This document shows, piece by piece, positions 51,326 through 60,179 of a DNA stretch of 64,000 bases (position 1 is the first letter of the stretch; each line of letters starts with the position of its first letter). This stretch comes from Planctomycetota bacterium (GTDB lineage Bacteria; Planctomycetota; UBA1135; GCA-002748355), in contig JACKHW010000006.1 of NCBI GenBank assembly GCA_020638795.1, positions 310,001-374,000 of the forward strand, written 5' to 3'. Below the pieces are notes generated by a model. The model searched no databases, was not told the origin of the DNA, and worked only from the letters and a program-made list of their open reading frames with translations. The translations under genes were made by a program, and so were the position numbers.

Positions 51326-53035
51326 ATGGTTGTCCCCACGACGGAGATCACGGTTTCCTGCGCTCGTGCCTCGCGGCATCTGCTCGAGGTCGAAGTGCGA
51401 ACGCCAGGTCTGCTCGCCGGCGCGCACGATTTCGCCATGCCCGTATGGACTCCCGGTAGCTATCTCGTGCGGGAGTACTCACGGCACGTCGAAGACGTGA
51501 CTGCCCAAGACGAGACCGGGCGCGAGTTGCCGTGGACGAAAGTCACGAAGAACCGCTGGCGCATCGAGCTCGATCGCGATGCGACCGTCGTGCTGCGCTA
51601 CCGCGTGTACTGCCGGGATCTGACCGTGCGCACGAACCACGTCGACGAAGATCGCTCCTACTGGAACGGCGCCGCGACCTACATCGTCGCGCGTGATCGC
51701 TTCGATGCTCCGATCGCGATCTACGTGCATCCGCTCGAGGGTCAGCTCGTGCATACGAGCCTGCCGCACGATCCGGATCGCGAGCGCGCCTGGCTCGCTC
51801 GGACCATCGACGATGCGTGTGATGCGCCATTCGTCTGCAGCAATGCACCCGTTCAGCGCTTCGAGGCGCTCGGTATCGAACACGTCTGCGTGCTTGATGG
51901 AACGCCGACGGACGAATCTTCCACCAAGGCCCTACTCGACGAGCTCGAGAAGTGCGTCCAAGCGGCGGCGAAGGTCTTCGACGGCAAGCTGCCGTACGAG
52001 CGCTATCACTTCTTCGTCTTCGCGGACCGTGGAGGTAGCGGCGGTCTGGAGCATGCGGACTCGTGCGTCATCCACCTGCCGCGTTCGTGGTTCCGTGACG
52101 ACAAGAAGCGCCTCGATCGCATCGGCCTGTTCGCGCACGAACACTTCCATGCGTGGAACGTCAAGCGCATCCGTCCGGTCGGCCTCGCGACGTTCGACTA
52201 CGAGAACGAGAACTACACACCGGACCTCTGGCTGTCGGAGGGCTTCACGAGCTACTACCAAGAACTCGTGCCCATGCTCGCGGGACTCTACACGCGCGAA
52301 GAGACGCTGAATCGCATCGCGAAGAACCTCGTCGCCGTCGAAGGCATCCCCGGTCGGCACTACCTCAGTGTGGCAGAGTCGAGCTTCGATGCATGGATCA
52401 AGCTCTATCGCCAGGACGAGAACACGAAGAACCAGTGCGTGAGCTACTACGACAAGGGTGCGTGCGTCGCGTTCGCGCTCGACGTGTTGATTCAATCGGC
52501 GTCGGGTGGCAAGCGCTCCCTCGATGACGTCATGCGTGGGCTTTGGACGGACTTCCAGGAGCGTGGCGCGGGTCAGTCGCGCGCGCTCGTACTCAGCCTC
52601 GTCAACGAGCACGCGGGCCGTGACTTGACGGAGGAGTTCGAGCTCCTGATCGATGGCCGTCAGGATGCGCCCATCGATGCATGGATCGAGCCGTTCGGTC
52701 TGACCATCGAGCGCCCCCATGGGGACAGCCTCGCGACGCTCGACATCAAGACCAAGGTAGTCGATGGTTGTCTCGAGGTCGCGTCGGTCGATCGTGACGG
52801 TGTCGGCGCCGCGCTCGGCCTCTCGCCTGGCGACGAGTTGATCGCGATCGACGGCGAACGCGTGCGTGCTTCGGAGTGGGACTCCAGCATCGAGGGCCAA
52901 TGGCGGCCGCAACAACACGTCGAACTGCTCGTCGCCAGGCGCGGCATCCTCACGACGTTGCGCGGCGCACTCGGTGCGAAGCACAAGGGCGACGCCAAGA
53001 TGCTCGAGCGTGACGCCGTTCTTAGATGGCGCTGA
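51326..53035 (+). CDS. M61 family glycyl aminopeptidase-like metalloprotease with PDZ domain
   Basis: 569 residues. The N-terminal beta-rich domain includes DFAMPVWTPGSYLVREYSRHV near 33-53, the typical M61 segment. The zinc site HEHFHAWNVKRIRP near 271-284 (HExxH) is completed by the downstream Glu in WLSEGFTSYY. A PDZ domain occupies about 470-560 (VDRDGVGAALGLSPGDELIAIDGERV). No signal peptide, so it is probably cytoplasmic, unless a longer start exists upstream. M61 enzymes trim peptides from the N-terminus, with preference for Gly or Ala. The upstream tRNA-Arg is on the opposite strand. Confidence 0.93.
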   Translation: MVVPTTEITVSCARASRHLLEVEVRTPGLLAGAHDFAMPVWTPGSYLVREYSRHVEDVTAQDETGRELPWTKVTKNRWRIELDRDATVVLRYRVYCRDLTVRTNHVDEDRSYWNGAATYIVARDRFDAPIAIYVHPLEGQLVHTSLPHDPDRERAWLARTIDDACDAPFVCSNAPVQRFEALGIEHVCVLDGTPTDESSTKALLDELEKCVQAAAKVFDGKLPYERYHFFVFADRGGSGGLEHADSCVIHLPRSWFRDDKKRLDRIGLFAHEHFHAWNVKRIRPVGLATFDYENENYTPDLWLSEGFTSYYQELVPMLAGLYTREETLNRIAKNLVAVEGIPGRHYLSVAESSFDAWIKLYRQDENTKNQCVSYYDKGACVAFALDVLIQSASGGKRSLDDVMRGLWTDFQERGAGQSRALVLSLVNEHAGRDLTEEFELLIDGRQDAPIDAWIEPFGLTIERPHGDSLATLDIKTKVVDGCLEVASVDRDGVGAALGLSPGDELIAIDGERVRASEWDSSIEGQWRPQQHVELLVARRGILTTLRGALGAKHKGDAKMLERDAVLRWR

Positions 53036-53044
53036 GCGCGACGC

Positions 53045-54103
53045 TCACTGACACGTCAAGTGCATCGTGTTCGTCGTTGCGAAGAGCGTGACCGAGCCGG
53101 TCTGTCTCGTGAGCAAGGACTGGAGCCAGATCTGTCCGATCAATGAGGCTGGGACGATGATCCGAAACGTCGCGTGCCCGTTCGCTACGGCTCGACTCTC
53201 GAGTGCGATCGGTGCATTGGCGAGCAGGATGCAGGACGAGTCGACGAAGCCGGGTACGTTGCTGACCACGTTCCCGGTCGGCGCGACGAGAAGCGTCGCG
53301 AACGTCGGAGATGCGAGTGATGTCGTCGTCTCCATGTCGACGTGGACGGCGTTGAACGCGTCGACGCCGAGAACACGGCCACTGAGCGATCCGACCCCGT
53401 TGCACGAAGATTGACCGTGTGCGAGCGCGCAGCGTGTCACGGGCAGCATGTCGACCGTGATTTCCCAAGCGACCGAACCGATCGAGGATCCGGAGCATTG
53501 TGCGTCGACGACGATCCGCACACTCGACGACAAGGCGCTGAGTGGGAGTCCGCGGATCCATTCCGAATGATTCGCGCCATCGGGGATCAGCGTGTGGTTG
53601 CCGACGACCGTAGTGACGCTAGCCGCGGCTCGGGCGCTGCCGCTCGTGCTCCCGCGGTACTGGATGAAGATGTCGACGAACTGCCGTACCTTCGACGAGA
53701 CACCGAAGTCGTACGCTTGCAATCCCGGAATGCTCTGACTGGTCTGCGCGGTGCCGGTGCTGGCACCTCGCCCGAGGCTCATCGAGTCGACGATGATGCG
53801 ACACCCGTCCTGCGTCCGAGTCGCGAACGTCTTGGTATGCGCAACGTCCTGACTGCCACGTACGAACGTGTCGACGAGCGAGAGTGTGTTCGTGATCTTC
53901 TGGTTGTTGAGGGAGTTCTGATACGTATTGCCGGCGAACACCCCGATCACGCCTTCGGTTTTCAGGTCGATCGTCGGCAGCTGTGCGCGAATGCGGCCGC
54001 CCAGCATGGCCAAGGCGAGCAAGAGCGTGAGCATGGCGATGGGAGCGACGCAGTGGTCGCGCGGTACGGATGGAGAGAGTCCGCTCATGAGGTCGTGAGT
54101 CAC
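53045..54103 (-). CDS. Exported protein with shared C-terminal domain, unknown function
   Basis: 352 residues. A signal-anchor-like segment is at about 20-40 (IAMLTLLLALAMLGGRIRA); an ATG at 54088 is an alternative start. The middle part has Asn/Thr/Ser-rich strands (NTYQNSLNNQKITNTLSLVDTF). The last ~130 residues (CALAHGQSSCNGVGSLSG, FATLLVAPTGN, VPASLIGQIWLQSLL) are of the C-terminal type seen in the proteins at 24160, 35939 and 48166. The function is unknown, likely cell surface. It converges with the M61 peptidase gene 9 bp apart. Confidence 0.78.
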   Translation of the reverse strand: MTHDLMSGLSPSVPRDHCVAPIAMLTLLLALAMLGGRIRAQLPTIDLKTEGVIGVFAGNTYQNSLNNQKITNTLSLVDTFVRGSQDVAHTKTFATRTQDGCRIIVDSMSLGRGASTGTAQTSQSIPGLQAYDFGVSSKVRQFVDIFIQYRGSTSGSARAAASVTTVVGNHTLIPDGANHSEWIRGLPLSALSSSVRIVVDAQCSGSSIGSVAWEITVDMLPVTRCALAHGQSSCNGVGSLSGRVLGVDAFNAVHVDMETTTSLASPTFATLLVAPTGNVVSNVPGFVDSSCILLANAPIALESRAVANGHATFRIIVPASLIGQIWLQSLLTRQTGSVTLFATTNTMHLTCQ

Positions 54104-54177
54104 GCGTCGAAGCTGCGCGAAGGGGCTTCAGAGCCTAGCGCATTCGAGCGTATGCCGAACGTCCCCCCTCGCGATCT

Positions 54178-54780
54178 TCACAGCCGATCCTTCGCGCGTC
54201 GCCACGTCAGGCAATAGGCCGGCGGGAGGTTCCGCAACACGGGCTTCGACCGGTCGAGCGGGCCGAACAGTTCACCCATCTGCTTCCGGAAGCGCACGGC
54301 CTTCGGAAGTCGATACGCATGGACGTATTGGAACGTGCGGAAGATGGCTCCGGGCTCGAGCACGTCGAGTAGGGCTGCGACGATCCCGTCCTGGACGTCC
54401 ACGGGGAGGCTCGCGAAGGGCAGTCCCGAGATCACGCAGCGCACCGGGCGGCGTCCACGCTCATCCACGATGCGCCCCGCGTCGGCCGCGGAACCGTGGG
54501 CGAACTCGAGCCCCGGAAAACGGCGTCGGAGCATGTCCACGAAACGCGCCTCGATCTCGATTCCGACGTAGTGCACGCCGTCCGGGAGACTGTCGCGAAT
54601 TGCCGCAGTGAACGCACCCGTGCCCGGACCGAGCTCGAGCACGGTCGAATCGCCGGTGAGCTCCGAGATCCCTCGCACCATCGCATCGGCAAGTTGCGCA
54701 GAACTGGGTGCGATCGCCCCCACGGATTTCGGGTTCTTCATGAACTCGCGCAAGAACTTACGTCGCTCGCCTTTTGCCAT
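54178..54780 (-). CDS. PmtA-like class I methyltransferase
   Basis: 200 residues from the ATG at 54780 (MAKGERRKFLREFMKNP). FLREFMKNPKSVGAIAPSS is a signature of bacterial phospholipid N-methyltransferase PmtA-like proteins. The SAM motif VLELGPGTGAFTAAI is near 47-61 and the acidic loop GIEIE near 76. The PFASLP segment near 119 replaces the usual post-strand 4 motif (NPPY type) in this group. It methylates a membrane lipid or a related substrate; which one is not proven. It is divergent from the following gene with an 86-bp shared promoter region. Confidence 0.85.
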   Translation of the reverse strand: MAKGERRKFLREFMKNPKSVGAIAPSSAQLADAMVRGISELTGDSTVLELGPGTGAFTAAIRDSLPDGVHYVGIEIEARFVDMLRRRFPGLEFAHGSAADAGRIVDERGRRPVRCVISGLPFASLPVDVQDGIVAALLDVLEPGAIFRTFQYVHAYRLPKAVRFRKQMGELFGPLDRSKPVLRNLPPAYCLTWRRAKDRL

Positions 54781-54866
54781 TCGAGTCTCCGTGCCGAAAG
54801 GGAGGGTGGCACCCCGACTTTGCCTCCGGACCGGAGTGCGCGCCGGGACAGTCGCAGTATCGACGT

Positions 54867-56015
54867 ATGGACATCGGGATTCTCGACTTTGGCGGCAACT
54901 TCGCCGGCGCGGCCCTGGGGCTTCTCGCTCAGGGGTTCGAGGTCTCGTACTTTCGCACGGGACCTCGCAAGCCACAGGAATCGCTCCTCGCGCGCCTCGG
55001 GTGGGAAGTCTCCGAGCCCTACCTGCGTGCCGACCTCGTCATCGTGGCCGGGTCGTTCGCCGACGAAGCCTGGGCCTACGAACTCGGCATCCAGCGCGAA
55101 GCGCCCCTCGCGCCCGAAGACCCGTTCTTTTTCTCGATCAATCCGCTGCAACGACGCGTGCGCGATCGCTGGCTCGAACCGCGCTTGCGCGAATGCGAGC
55201 ACCGACTCGCCGTCGTCGACATGTCGGATTGTGGCGAGATGCTCGATCCGTTCTTGGCCCAACACGGCAACTGGAAGTTCAAGCGCGAACTCCCCGCGTA
55301 CGGCTTCGACGTGCCGGTCGAGCCGTTTCCATTCCTCTACCACCCGACGCTTCTCACGATGGAGTGGAGCGTTGGGCTCGATAGACTCGAGCTGCCGCAC
55401 GAAGCGCGGCAAAGTCGCGATGAGATCTTCTTCGCCGGTACGCTCCAGCACTGGCGCTACTTCGGTCGACGACGCGCACTCATTCATCGGTTCCAGAAAC
55501 GGTTTCCGCGCGAATCGCTGCGCGTGATCGAAAACGGCATGACGTGCGTCGAGGTATGGAACGAACTGCAGCTCGCACGTGCGGGCCTCTACCTACCGGG
55601 CCGCGGCGAGCTGTGTTTCCGCCTCCACGAATGCGCGGCGTTCGGTGTGCCGCTGGTCGCTGCCGAAGAACTGTCGATCAGCGTCCCCGATGCGTGGACA
55701 CGCATGTTGCCGACAGACCCGTCCAAGCTGCGCAGTTCGGCAGAGGTCCTCGCCTTCTACCACAAGCACTATCACCCGATCCGCGCAGCGCAATGGCTGC
55801 TCGAGCGTATCGGTCTCGCCCCATCCGCAATCGCGCCAGAGCCGGGCTTCCTCGATCGCGCGCGAAGGCGTGAGGAAGAAGCCGCTTCGCGTCAGGGTGA
55901 AGAGCAGGTCGGATCCGGCGTGTACGAAGGCGACGATCGTGTCTTCGAGGACGTCGACTTCGAGATCGTCGACGACGTGGAGAACTGGGGTCTGTCCGAC
56001 TTCCTCCGTTCGTGA
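54867..56015 (+). CDS. Probable glycosyltransferase-like protein (GT-B/exostosin-like), unassigned
   Basis: 382 residues from the ATG at 54867 (MDIGILDFGGNFAGAALG), chosen because the upstream frame is not conserved in composition. The N-terminal strand-loop-helix recalls the GT-B nucleotide-binding half. The second half contains EIFFAGTLQHWRYFGRRRALIHRF and later LPGRGELCFRLHECAAFGVPLVAAEELS, which resembles exostosin-type glycosyltransferases, with the Glu and Pro region that binds the sugar nucleotide. No catalytic motif is certain. It ends before the 87-bp spacer to a GT87-like gene, and three sugar-transfer genes cluster here. Confidence 0.6.
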   Translation: MDIGILDFGGNFAGAALGLLAQGFEVSYFRTGPRKPQESLLARLGWEVSEPYLRADLVIVAGSFADEAWAYELGIQREAPLAPEDPFFFSINPLQRRVRDRWLEPRLRECEHRLAVVDMSDCGEMLDPFLAQHGNWKFKRELPAYGFDVPVEPFPFLYHPTLLTMEWSVGLDRLELPHEARQSRDEIFFAGTLQHWRYFGRRRALIHRFQKRFPRESLRVIENGMTCVEVWNELQLARAGLYLPGRGELCFRLHECAAFGVPLVAAEELSISVPDAWTRMLPTDPSKLRSSAEVLAFYHKHYHPIRAAQWLLERIGLAPSAIAPEPGFLDRARRREEEAASRQGEEQVGSGVYEGDDRVFEDVDFEIVDDVENWGLSDFLRS

Positions 56016-56018
56016 CCT

Positions 56019-56046
56019 CTAGTGGGGTGTTGAAGACTCAGACATG
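56019..56046. repeat. Possible solitary end related to the MITE-like element
   Basis: CTAGTGGGGTGTTGAAGACTCAG at 56019 onward shares CTAGTGGGGTGT with the right end of the element at 3388-3552 (read on its minus strand), then CTCAGA after a 6-nt offset. No opposite end was found within 200 bp. This could be a decayed remnant or coincidence. Confidence 0.25.
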
Positions 56047-56102
56047 CACGGACGCGCCTTCACCGCCCCGGCAGCTACCGAAAGCCTCGGCGAATCGCGC
56101 GA

Positions 56103-57389
56103 TCACGGCGTATGCAAGCCGTGCTCCCGCCGGTGGAAGAGCACGTGCGCGGAGGCGAGCAAGAGCGCGAACGCGCACCACGTCACCGATCCTCGCGCGA
56201 GGATCTCGTTGCCGAGTCGAGTCCCCCAGATGCCCTTGGTCGCGAGGGTGCCCGTGCAGAGGGCGAACACGAGTAGCGCTGCCAGTGCCCGATCGAATCG
56301 CCGGTAGAACAGATCCAGCGTGCAGAACGTTGCCGGCAGGAGCAGGACGCAGAAGTGGCTCTTGCTGCTCATCGGAGAGAGGAGGACCATGCCGCAGGCG
56401 ATGGCCGACGCTTCGCCGAGCCGACGTAAGGTCCGCTCACGCGTCGTGACGTTCTGCGTCCAGCGCGGGAGGCACGCGAACGCGATGATCGCGACCACGA
56501 AGAGCTGCATCGCGTAACTCACGATCCGGAGCATCGTGTCACTCGGTGACCAGATGCTCACGTCGAAGTGCATCGGGCTGAGCGCGTGCGGTGCCCTGGA
56601 CAGGCGCCAGATGGTGCCCGTGAGGTTCTGGTTAAGAATGTTCCAGCGACCCCATGCTCCAGTCGCCTCGGCCGTCTGACCCGGTTCGACCTGCGAGAGG
56701 AAGGCGTCGTACCACGATTGCAGCCACGAGATCCCGTTCTTCTGCGGAGTCACGAGGTCCGGCAACAGCAGAAGGGCAGCGGTCACGACACCGCATGCCA
56801 CCGCCGCGCGCCACCGACGCTCCCACACGAAGAGCGGAAGGAACAAGAGCGGCGTCGCCTTGCAGGCAGCTCCGAAACCCGCCCACGAACCGGATTCGAA
56901 CTCGCGCTTCCTCCCGGCTGCGATCACGAGGAGCGTGAGTGCTGTGAGGATCACCATGTCGTGGCTCTGATTTGAGAACACGGCTGCCACGTGCCTCCCG
57001 GCGAGCACGAGGACCGTGGTCCAGAAGAGCCACAACGGCGGCCCGCGTCCCAGTCGCCGCGTTGCGCGCAGAGTCGGACGCACGGTGCGGGCGAGGAGGA
57101 GCAGGACGAGGCCGAGCATGGCGACGTTGGCGAGGAACCAAATCGCCCGTGCGAGCTGTTCATGCAGGCGCGACAGCGGCACGAATGGCAACGCGAAGAA
57201 CGGTGGATACGTGAACGGCTTGTCCTCGTTCGGCCGGTAGATCGGCTCGCCCGCGAGCATGCGCGCGGCAGCGCGAGTGTAGATGGGCAGTTCGCTCGTG
57301 TCCTTGCGCAGGCTGCCTTCGAGCCCGATGACGATGCCGACGATCGCGACGAGCGCAATGAGCCACAGACGCTTGCGGCGGCGCGCCAC
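56103..57389 (-). CDS. GT87-family (DUF2029) membrane mannosyltransferase-like protein
   Basis: 428 residues with about ten hydrophobic helices. The segments IYRPNEDKPFTYPPFFALPFVPL near 48-72, NQSHDMVILTALTLL near 145-160 and GFGAACKATPLLFLPLFVWERRW near 175-197 are DUF2029/GT87 hallmarks (polyprenyl-phosphate-dependent alpha-mannosyltransferases). NILNQNLTGTIWRL near 265 is also typical. It probably acts in cell-envelope glycan assembly. It starts 16 bp after the dolichol-phosphate mannosyltransferase-type gene upstream, so the lipid-linked sugar donor and user are encoded together. Confidence 0.85.
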   Translation of the reverse strand: MARRRKRLWLIALVAIVGIVIGLEGSLRKDTSELPIYTRAAARMLAGEPIYRPNEDKPFTYPPFFALPFVPLSRLHEQLARAIWFLANVAMLGLVLLLLARTVRPTLRATRRLGRGPPLWLFWTTVLVLAGRHVAAVFSNQSHDMVILTALTLLVIAAGRKREFESGSWAGFGAACKATPLLFLPLFVWERRWRAAVACGVVTAALLLLPDLVTPQKNGISWLQSWYDAFLSQVEPGQTAEATGAWGRWNILNQNLTGTIWRLSRAPHALSPMHFDVSIWSPSDTMLRIVSYAMQLFVVAIIAFACLPRWTQNVTTRERTLRRLGEASAIACGMVLLSPMSSKSHFCVLLLPATFCTLDLFYRRFDRALAALLVFALCTGTLATKGIWGTRLGNEILARGSVTWCAFALLLASAHVLFHRREHGLHTP

Positions 57390-57405
57390 TACGAAGCCGC
57401 GCCGC

Positions 57406-58470
57406 TCATCGGGCAGCGCGTCGGCGCAGTCGCAACCTGGGCACGAGCCGAACCGCTTCCATCGCGATGGCGCGGCTCATCTTGCTCTTTCCTTCGTTGC
57501 GGTCGACGAAACCGATCGGCACTTCGCGGATGCGTCCGCCCGCATTCAGCGTGCGCCACGCCATCTCGATCTGGAAGCTGTAACCGCTCGCGCTCAACTG
57601 GTCGAGCGGCAGCTTGCGCAGCATGTCCGCATTGAAGCATCGAAAGCCCGCGGTCCAATCCCGCACCTTCGGTCCGAGGAAGGTTCGCGTGTAGAGGTTG
57701 GCACCGCGGGAAAGGAGCCGCCGCGACAGGGTCCAACCTTCGGTCGCGCCGCCTTTGACGTAGCGAGACCCGATCACGAGGTCGGCGTCGGCACTCGCCG
57801 CAGCGAGCCGCGGCAAGTCCCACGGCGCGTGGCTGAAGTCGCAATCCATCTCGAACAGCCGCTCGTAGCCTCGCTCGAGACCCCACTGGAACCCCGCGAC
57901 GTACGCGGGTCCGAGCCCGCGCTTCTCTTCGCGATGCAGGACGAAGACATCGTCGTTCTCCGCTGCGATACGGTCCGCGAGGTCCCCGGTGCCGTCTGGC
58001 GAGTTGTCGTCGACGACGAGCACGTCGACTGCACAGAAGCGCCGAACGGCGTCGACCATGTCGAGCAAATTCTCGCTCTCGTTGTAGGTCGGAACGACGA
58101 CGAGGCACTTCCAAGGGAAGCGCTGCGGTCGTGGCGGCAGGATCGGATCGGAAGAACCCGCCGAGACGAGCGCGTCGATCCACTCCTTCTCGAATCCGGG
58201 TTCGCGCGCGACGGCGATGCGTGCGCTGTCGGCGCCGAGACGGATCAGCGCTTCGGCAAGCACGTACGACGGAACGAGCCACGCTTCGTTCTTGGAGCGA
58301 TCGATGCGTTCGGGAAGCGCGTCCGCGGTCGGGACCGCACGAAAGTTCGCAAGGGATGGATCCCACTCCGGTGCGATCGTCGTCCTGGGTGCGAGGAGTT
58401 CGCGCAAGCGACCGCGGCTTGCACGGGCTCGTTTTGCGGCTTCGTTGCGATCGTCGGGTCCGGGTGCCAA
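57406..58470 (-). CDS. Polyprenyl-phosphate glycosyltransferase (GT2, DPM1-like) with N-terminal extension
   Basis: 354 residues. The GT2 domain begins near residue 120: CLVVVPTYNESENLLDMVDAV, VLVVDDNSPDGTGDLADRI, EMDCDFSHAPWDLPRL and YTRTFLGPKVRDWTAGFRCF. These match DPM1-like enzymes that make polyprenyl-phosphate-mannose or -glucose; the Asp pair in MDCD binds the metal and UDP/GDP. The first ~115 residues are extra and contain NEAWLVPSYVLAEALIRLGADSARIAV, similar in style to the linker of GT-B glycosyltransferases (VPSRxVxxAxxxAGVPxDRIRVV). This may be a relic of an ancestral fusion. It ends 16 bp before the GT87 gene. Confidence 0.9.
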   Translation of the reverse strand: MAPGPDDRNEAAKRARASRGRLRELLAPRTTIAPEWDPSLANFRAVPTADALPERIDRSKNEAWLVPSYVLAEALIRLGADSARIAVAREPGFEKEWIDALVSAGSSDPILPPRPQRFPWKCLVVVPTYNESENLLDMVDAVRRFCAVDVLVVDDNSPDGTGDLADRIAAENDDVFVLHREEKRGLGPAYVAGFQWGLERGYERLFEMDCDFSHAPWDLPRLAAASADADLVIGSRYVKGGATEGWTLSRRLLSRGANLYTRTFLGPKVRDWTAGFRCFNADMLRKLPLDQLSASGYSFQIEMAWRTLNAGGRIREVPIGFVDRNEGKSKMSRAIAMEAVRLVPRLRLRRRAAR

Positions 58471-58487
58471 GTCGATCCTTAGTCGTG

Positions 58488-59945
58488 TCAGACCTGAACA
58501 GAGATGCGTTCGTTCTCGATGGTCTCGAGCACCTTCGACGTGATGTCGCCGGTCGGATACTCACCGTCGAAGCAAGCCGTGCAGAAGCGCTCGATCTTGC
58601 TGTTGCCGGCTCGCGCCGCGGTGACCATGTCGCTCAGATCTTGATAGAGGACCGCGTCGCAGTCGAAGGTCTTGGCGAGATCTTCGAGAGTCTTGTCGCG
58701 CGCGATGAACTCGCGCTTCGTGCTCATGTCGATGCCGTAGGGGCATGGATAGAGGAGCGGTGGCGAATAGCTGGCGAGGTACACCTTCTCGGCACCGGCT
58801 TCGCGGGCCATGCGCACGAGCTCGGTCGCGGTGTTCCCACGCACGATCGAATCGTCGAGTAGGAGCACGCGCTTGCCCTCGAACTCGAGCCGAATCGGAT
58901 TGAGCTTGTGACGGATGCTCGTCTTGCGCTCCTGGTCGTTCGCCATGATGAACGTGCGACCGATGTAGCGACTCTTGACGAGTCCTTCGCGACAGGGCAC
59001 GCCGAGAGTCTGTGCCATCGACTGGGCTGCGGAACGCGCCGATTCGGGCACCGGAATCACGACGTCGATGTCGAGACCGGTCTTGCGCCACGCGTGTGCC
59101 ATGGCCTCGCCGAGCCGCAGACGCGTCTTGTAGACCGAGACTTCGTCGAGCATCGAATCCGGGCGAGCGAAATAGACGTGTTCGAAGATGCAAGGGCGGT
59201 GCGGCTTGTCGGTCAGCCGCTTCGAGTGCACGACACGATCCTTGTCGATCCAGAGCGACTCGCCGGGCTCGAGGTTGCGCAGCTGTTTGTAGCCCGCGAT
59301 CTCGAGCGCGACCGATTCACTAGCGAGTGCGTAGTAGATCCCTTCGGAAGTCTCCCGTTGTCCGAACACGATCGGCTTGATCCCGAACGGGTCACGGAAC
59401 GCGAACATCCCCTTGCCCGCGATGATGCCGACGACCGAGTATGCGCCCTTCACCGTGCGGAAGACCTCGGCGACCGCATCGTGGATCTCCTTGGCGCCGA
59501 GCTTGCGCGGATCACATCCGAGCAGAGCGCGCGCCATGACGTAGAGCACGGCCTCGAGGTCGCAATCACTCGGGATGCGCATGTCGTGCGCGGGGAAGTA
59601 CTCCTTCTTGAGTTCTTGGAAGTTGGAGACGTTCCCGTTGTGAGCCATGGCGATCCCGAGTGGGAAGTCGAGCCAGAACGGCTGGACGTCCATGTCCTCA
59701 CCGGCGCCGACGGTCGGATAGCGCACGTGCCCTACACCGATGTTGCCGATCAGTCGTTCTTGGTGCTTCTTGCCGAAGACTTCGCGCACGAGGCCGAGGC
59801 CCTTCTTGGCTCGGAACTTGTCGCCGTCGAAGGTGACGACGCCTGCCGCATCCTGACCCCGATGCTGGATGGCCAATAGGCCATCGAGGATCTCTTGCAG
59901 GACTTGCTGGCCCTCAGGGCCGTAGATCGAAAGGAATCCACACAT
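58488..59945 (-). CDS. purF: Amidophosphoribosyltransferase
   Basis: 485 residues. MCGFLSIYGPEGQ provides the N-terminal nucleophile Cys after Met removal. The Ntn-type glutaminase contains LLAIQHRGQDAAGV, IGVGHVRYPTVG and MAHNGNVSNF. The PRPP motif is VLLLDDSIVRGNTATE, and RPDSMLDEVSVYKTRLRLGEAMAH precedes it. The C-terminal CPYGIDMSTKREFIA region has conserved Cys. It makes phosphoribosylamine, the first step of purine synthesis. It is convergent with the GT2 gene upstream and divergent from the aminotransferase gene. Confidence 0.97.
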   Translation of the reverse strand: MCGFLSIYGPEGQQVLQEILDGLLAIQHRGQDAAGVVTFDGDKFRAKKGLGLVREVFGKKHQERLIGNIGVGHVRYPTVGAGEDMDVQPFWLDFPLGIAMAHNGNVSNFQELKKEYFPAHDMRIPSDCDLEAVLYVMARALLGCDPRKLGAKEIHDAVAEVFRTVKGAYSVVGIIAGKGMFAFRDPFGIKPIVFGQRETSEGIYYALASESVALEIAGYKQLRNLEPGESLWIDKDRVVHSKRLTDKPHRPCIFEHVYFARPDSMLDEVSVYKTRLRLGEAMAHAWRKTGLDIDVVIPVPESARSAAQSMAQTLGVPCREGLVKSRYIGRTFIMANDQERKTSIRHKLNPIRLEFEGKRVLLLDDSIVRGNTATELVRMAREAGAEKVYLASYSPPLLYPCPYGIDMSTKREFIARDKTLEDLAKTFDCDAVLYQDLSDMVTAARAGNSKIERFCTACFDGEYPTGDITSKVLETIENERISVQV

Positions 59946-60024
59946 CGAAGTGCTTGCTCTTGAAAGAGCTCAGAGCCCCGGTCCCGTGCCTTCCGCACGC
60001 GCGACGGGCCCGCCTGCGCCTCGA

Positions 60025-60049
60025 GCCGCCGTCGCCGATCGTCGGCGGC
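60025..60049. repeat. Hairpin in the purF/aminotransferase divergent region
   Basis: GCCGCCG (60025-60031) and CGGCGGC (60043-60049) form a 7-bp stem, with a short inner CG pair after one mismatch. It lies about 80 bp upstream of purF and 130 bp from the divergent aminotransferase gene. A terminator or regulatory role is unsupported otherwise. Confidence 0.3.
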
Positions 60050-60179
60050 CTACGCGATCCGAAGGGTAGCATCGACGCAGGTGCTCCCCAAGCGATGGGA
60101 GAGGTTCGTTTGTCGCGCTGAGCAGAAGCTGAACCGCAGTCCGTCGTCCCGGACGCCGAACCCCTTATCGTGGAGCCCG

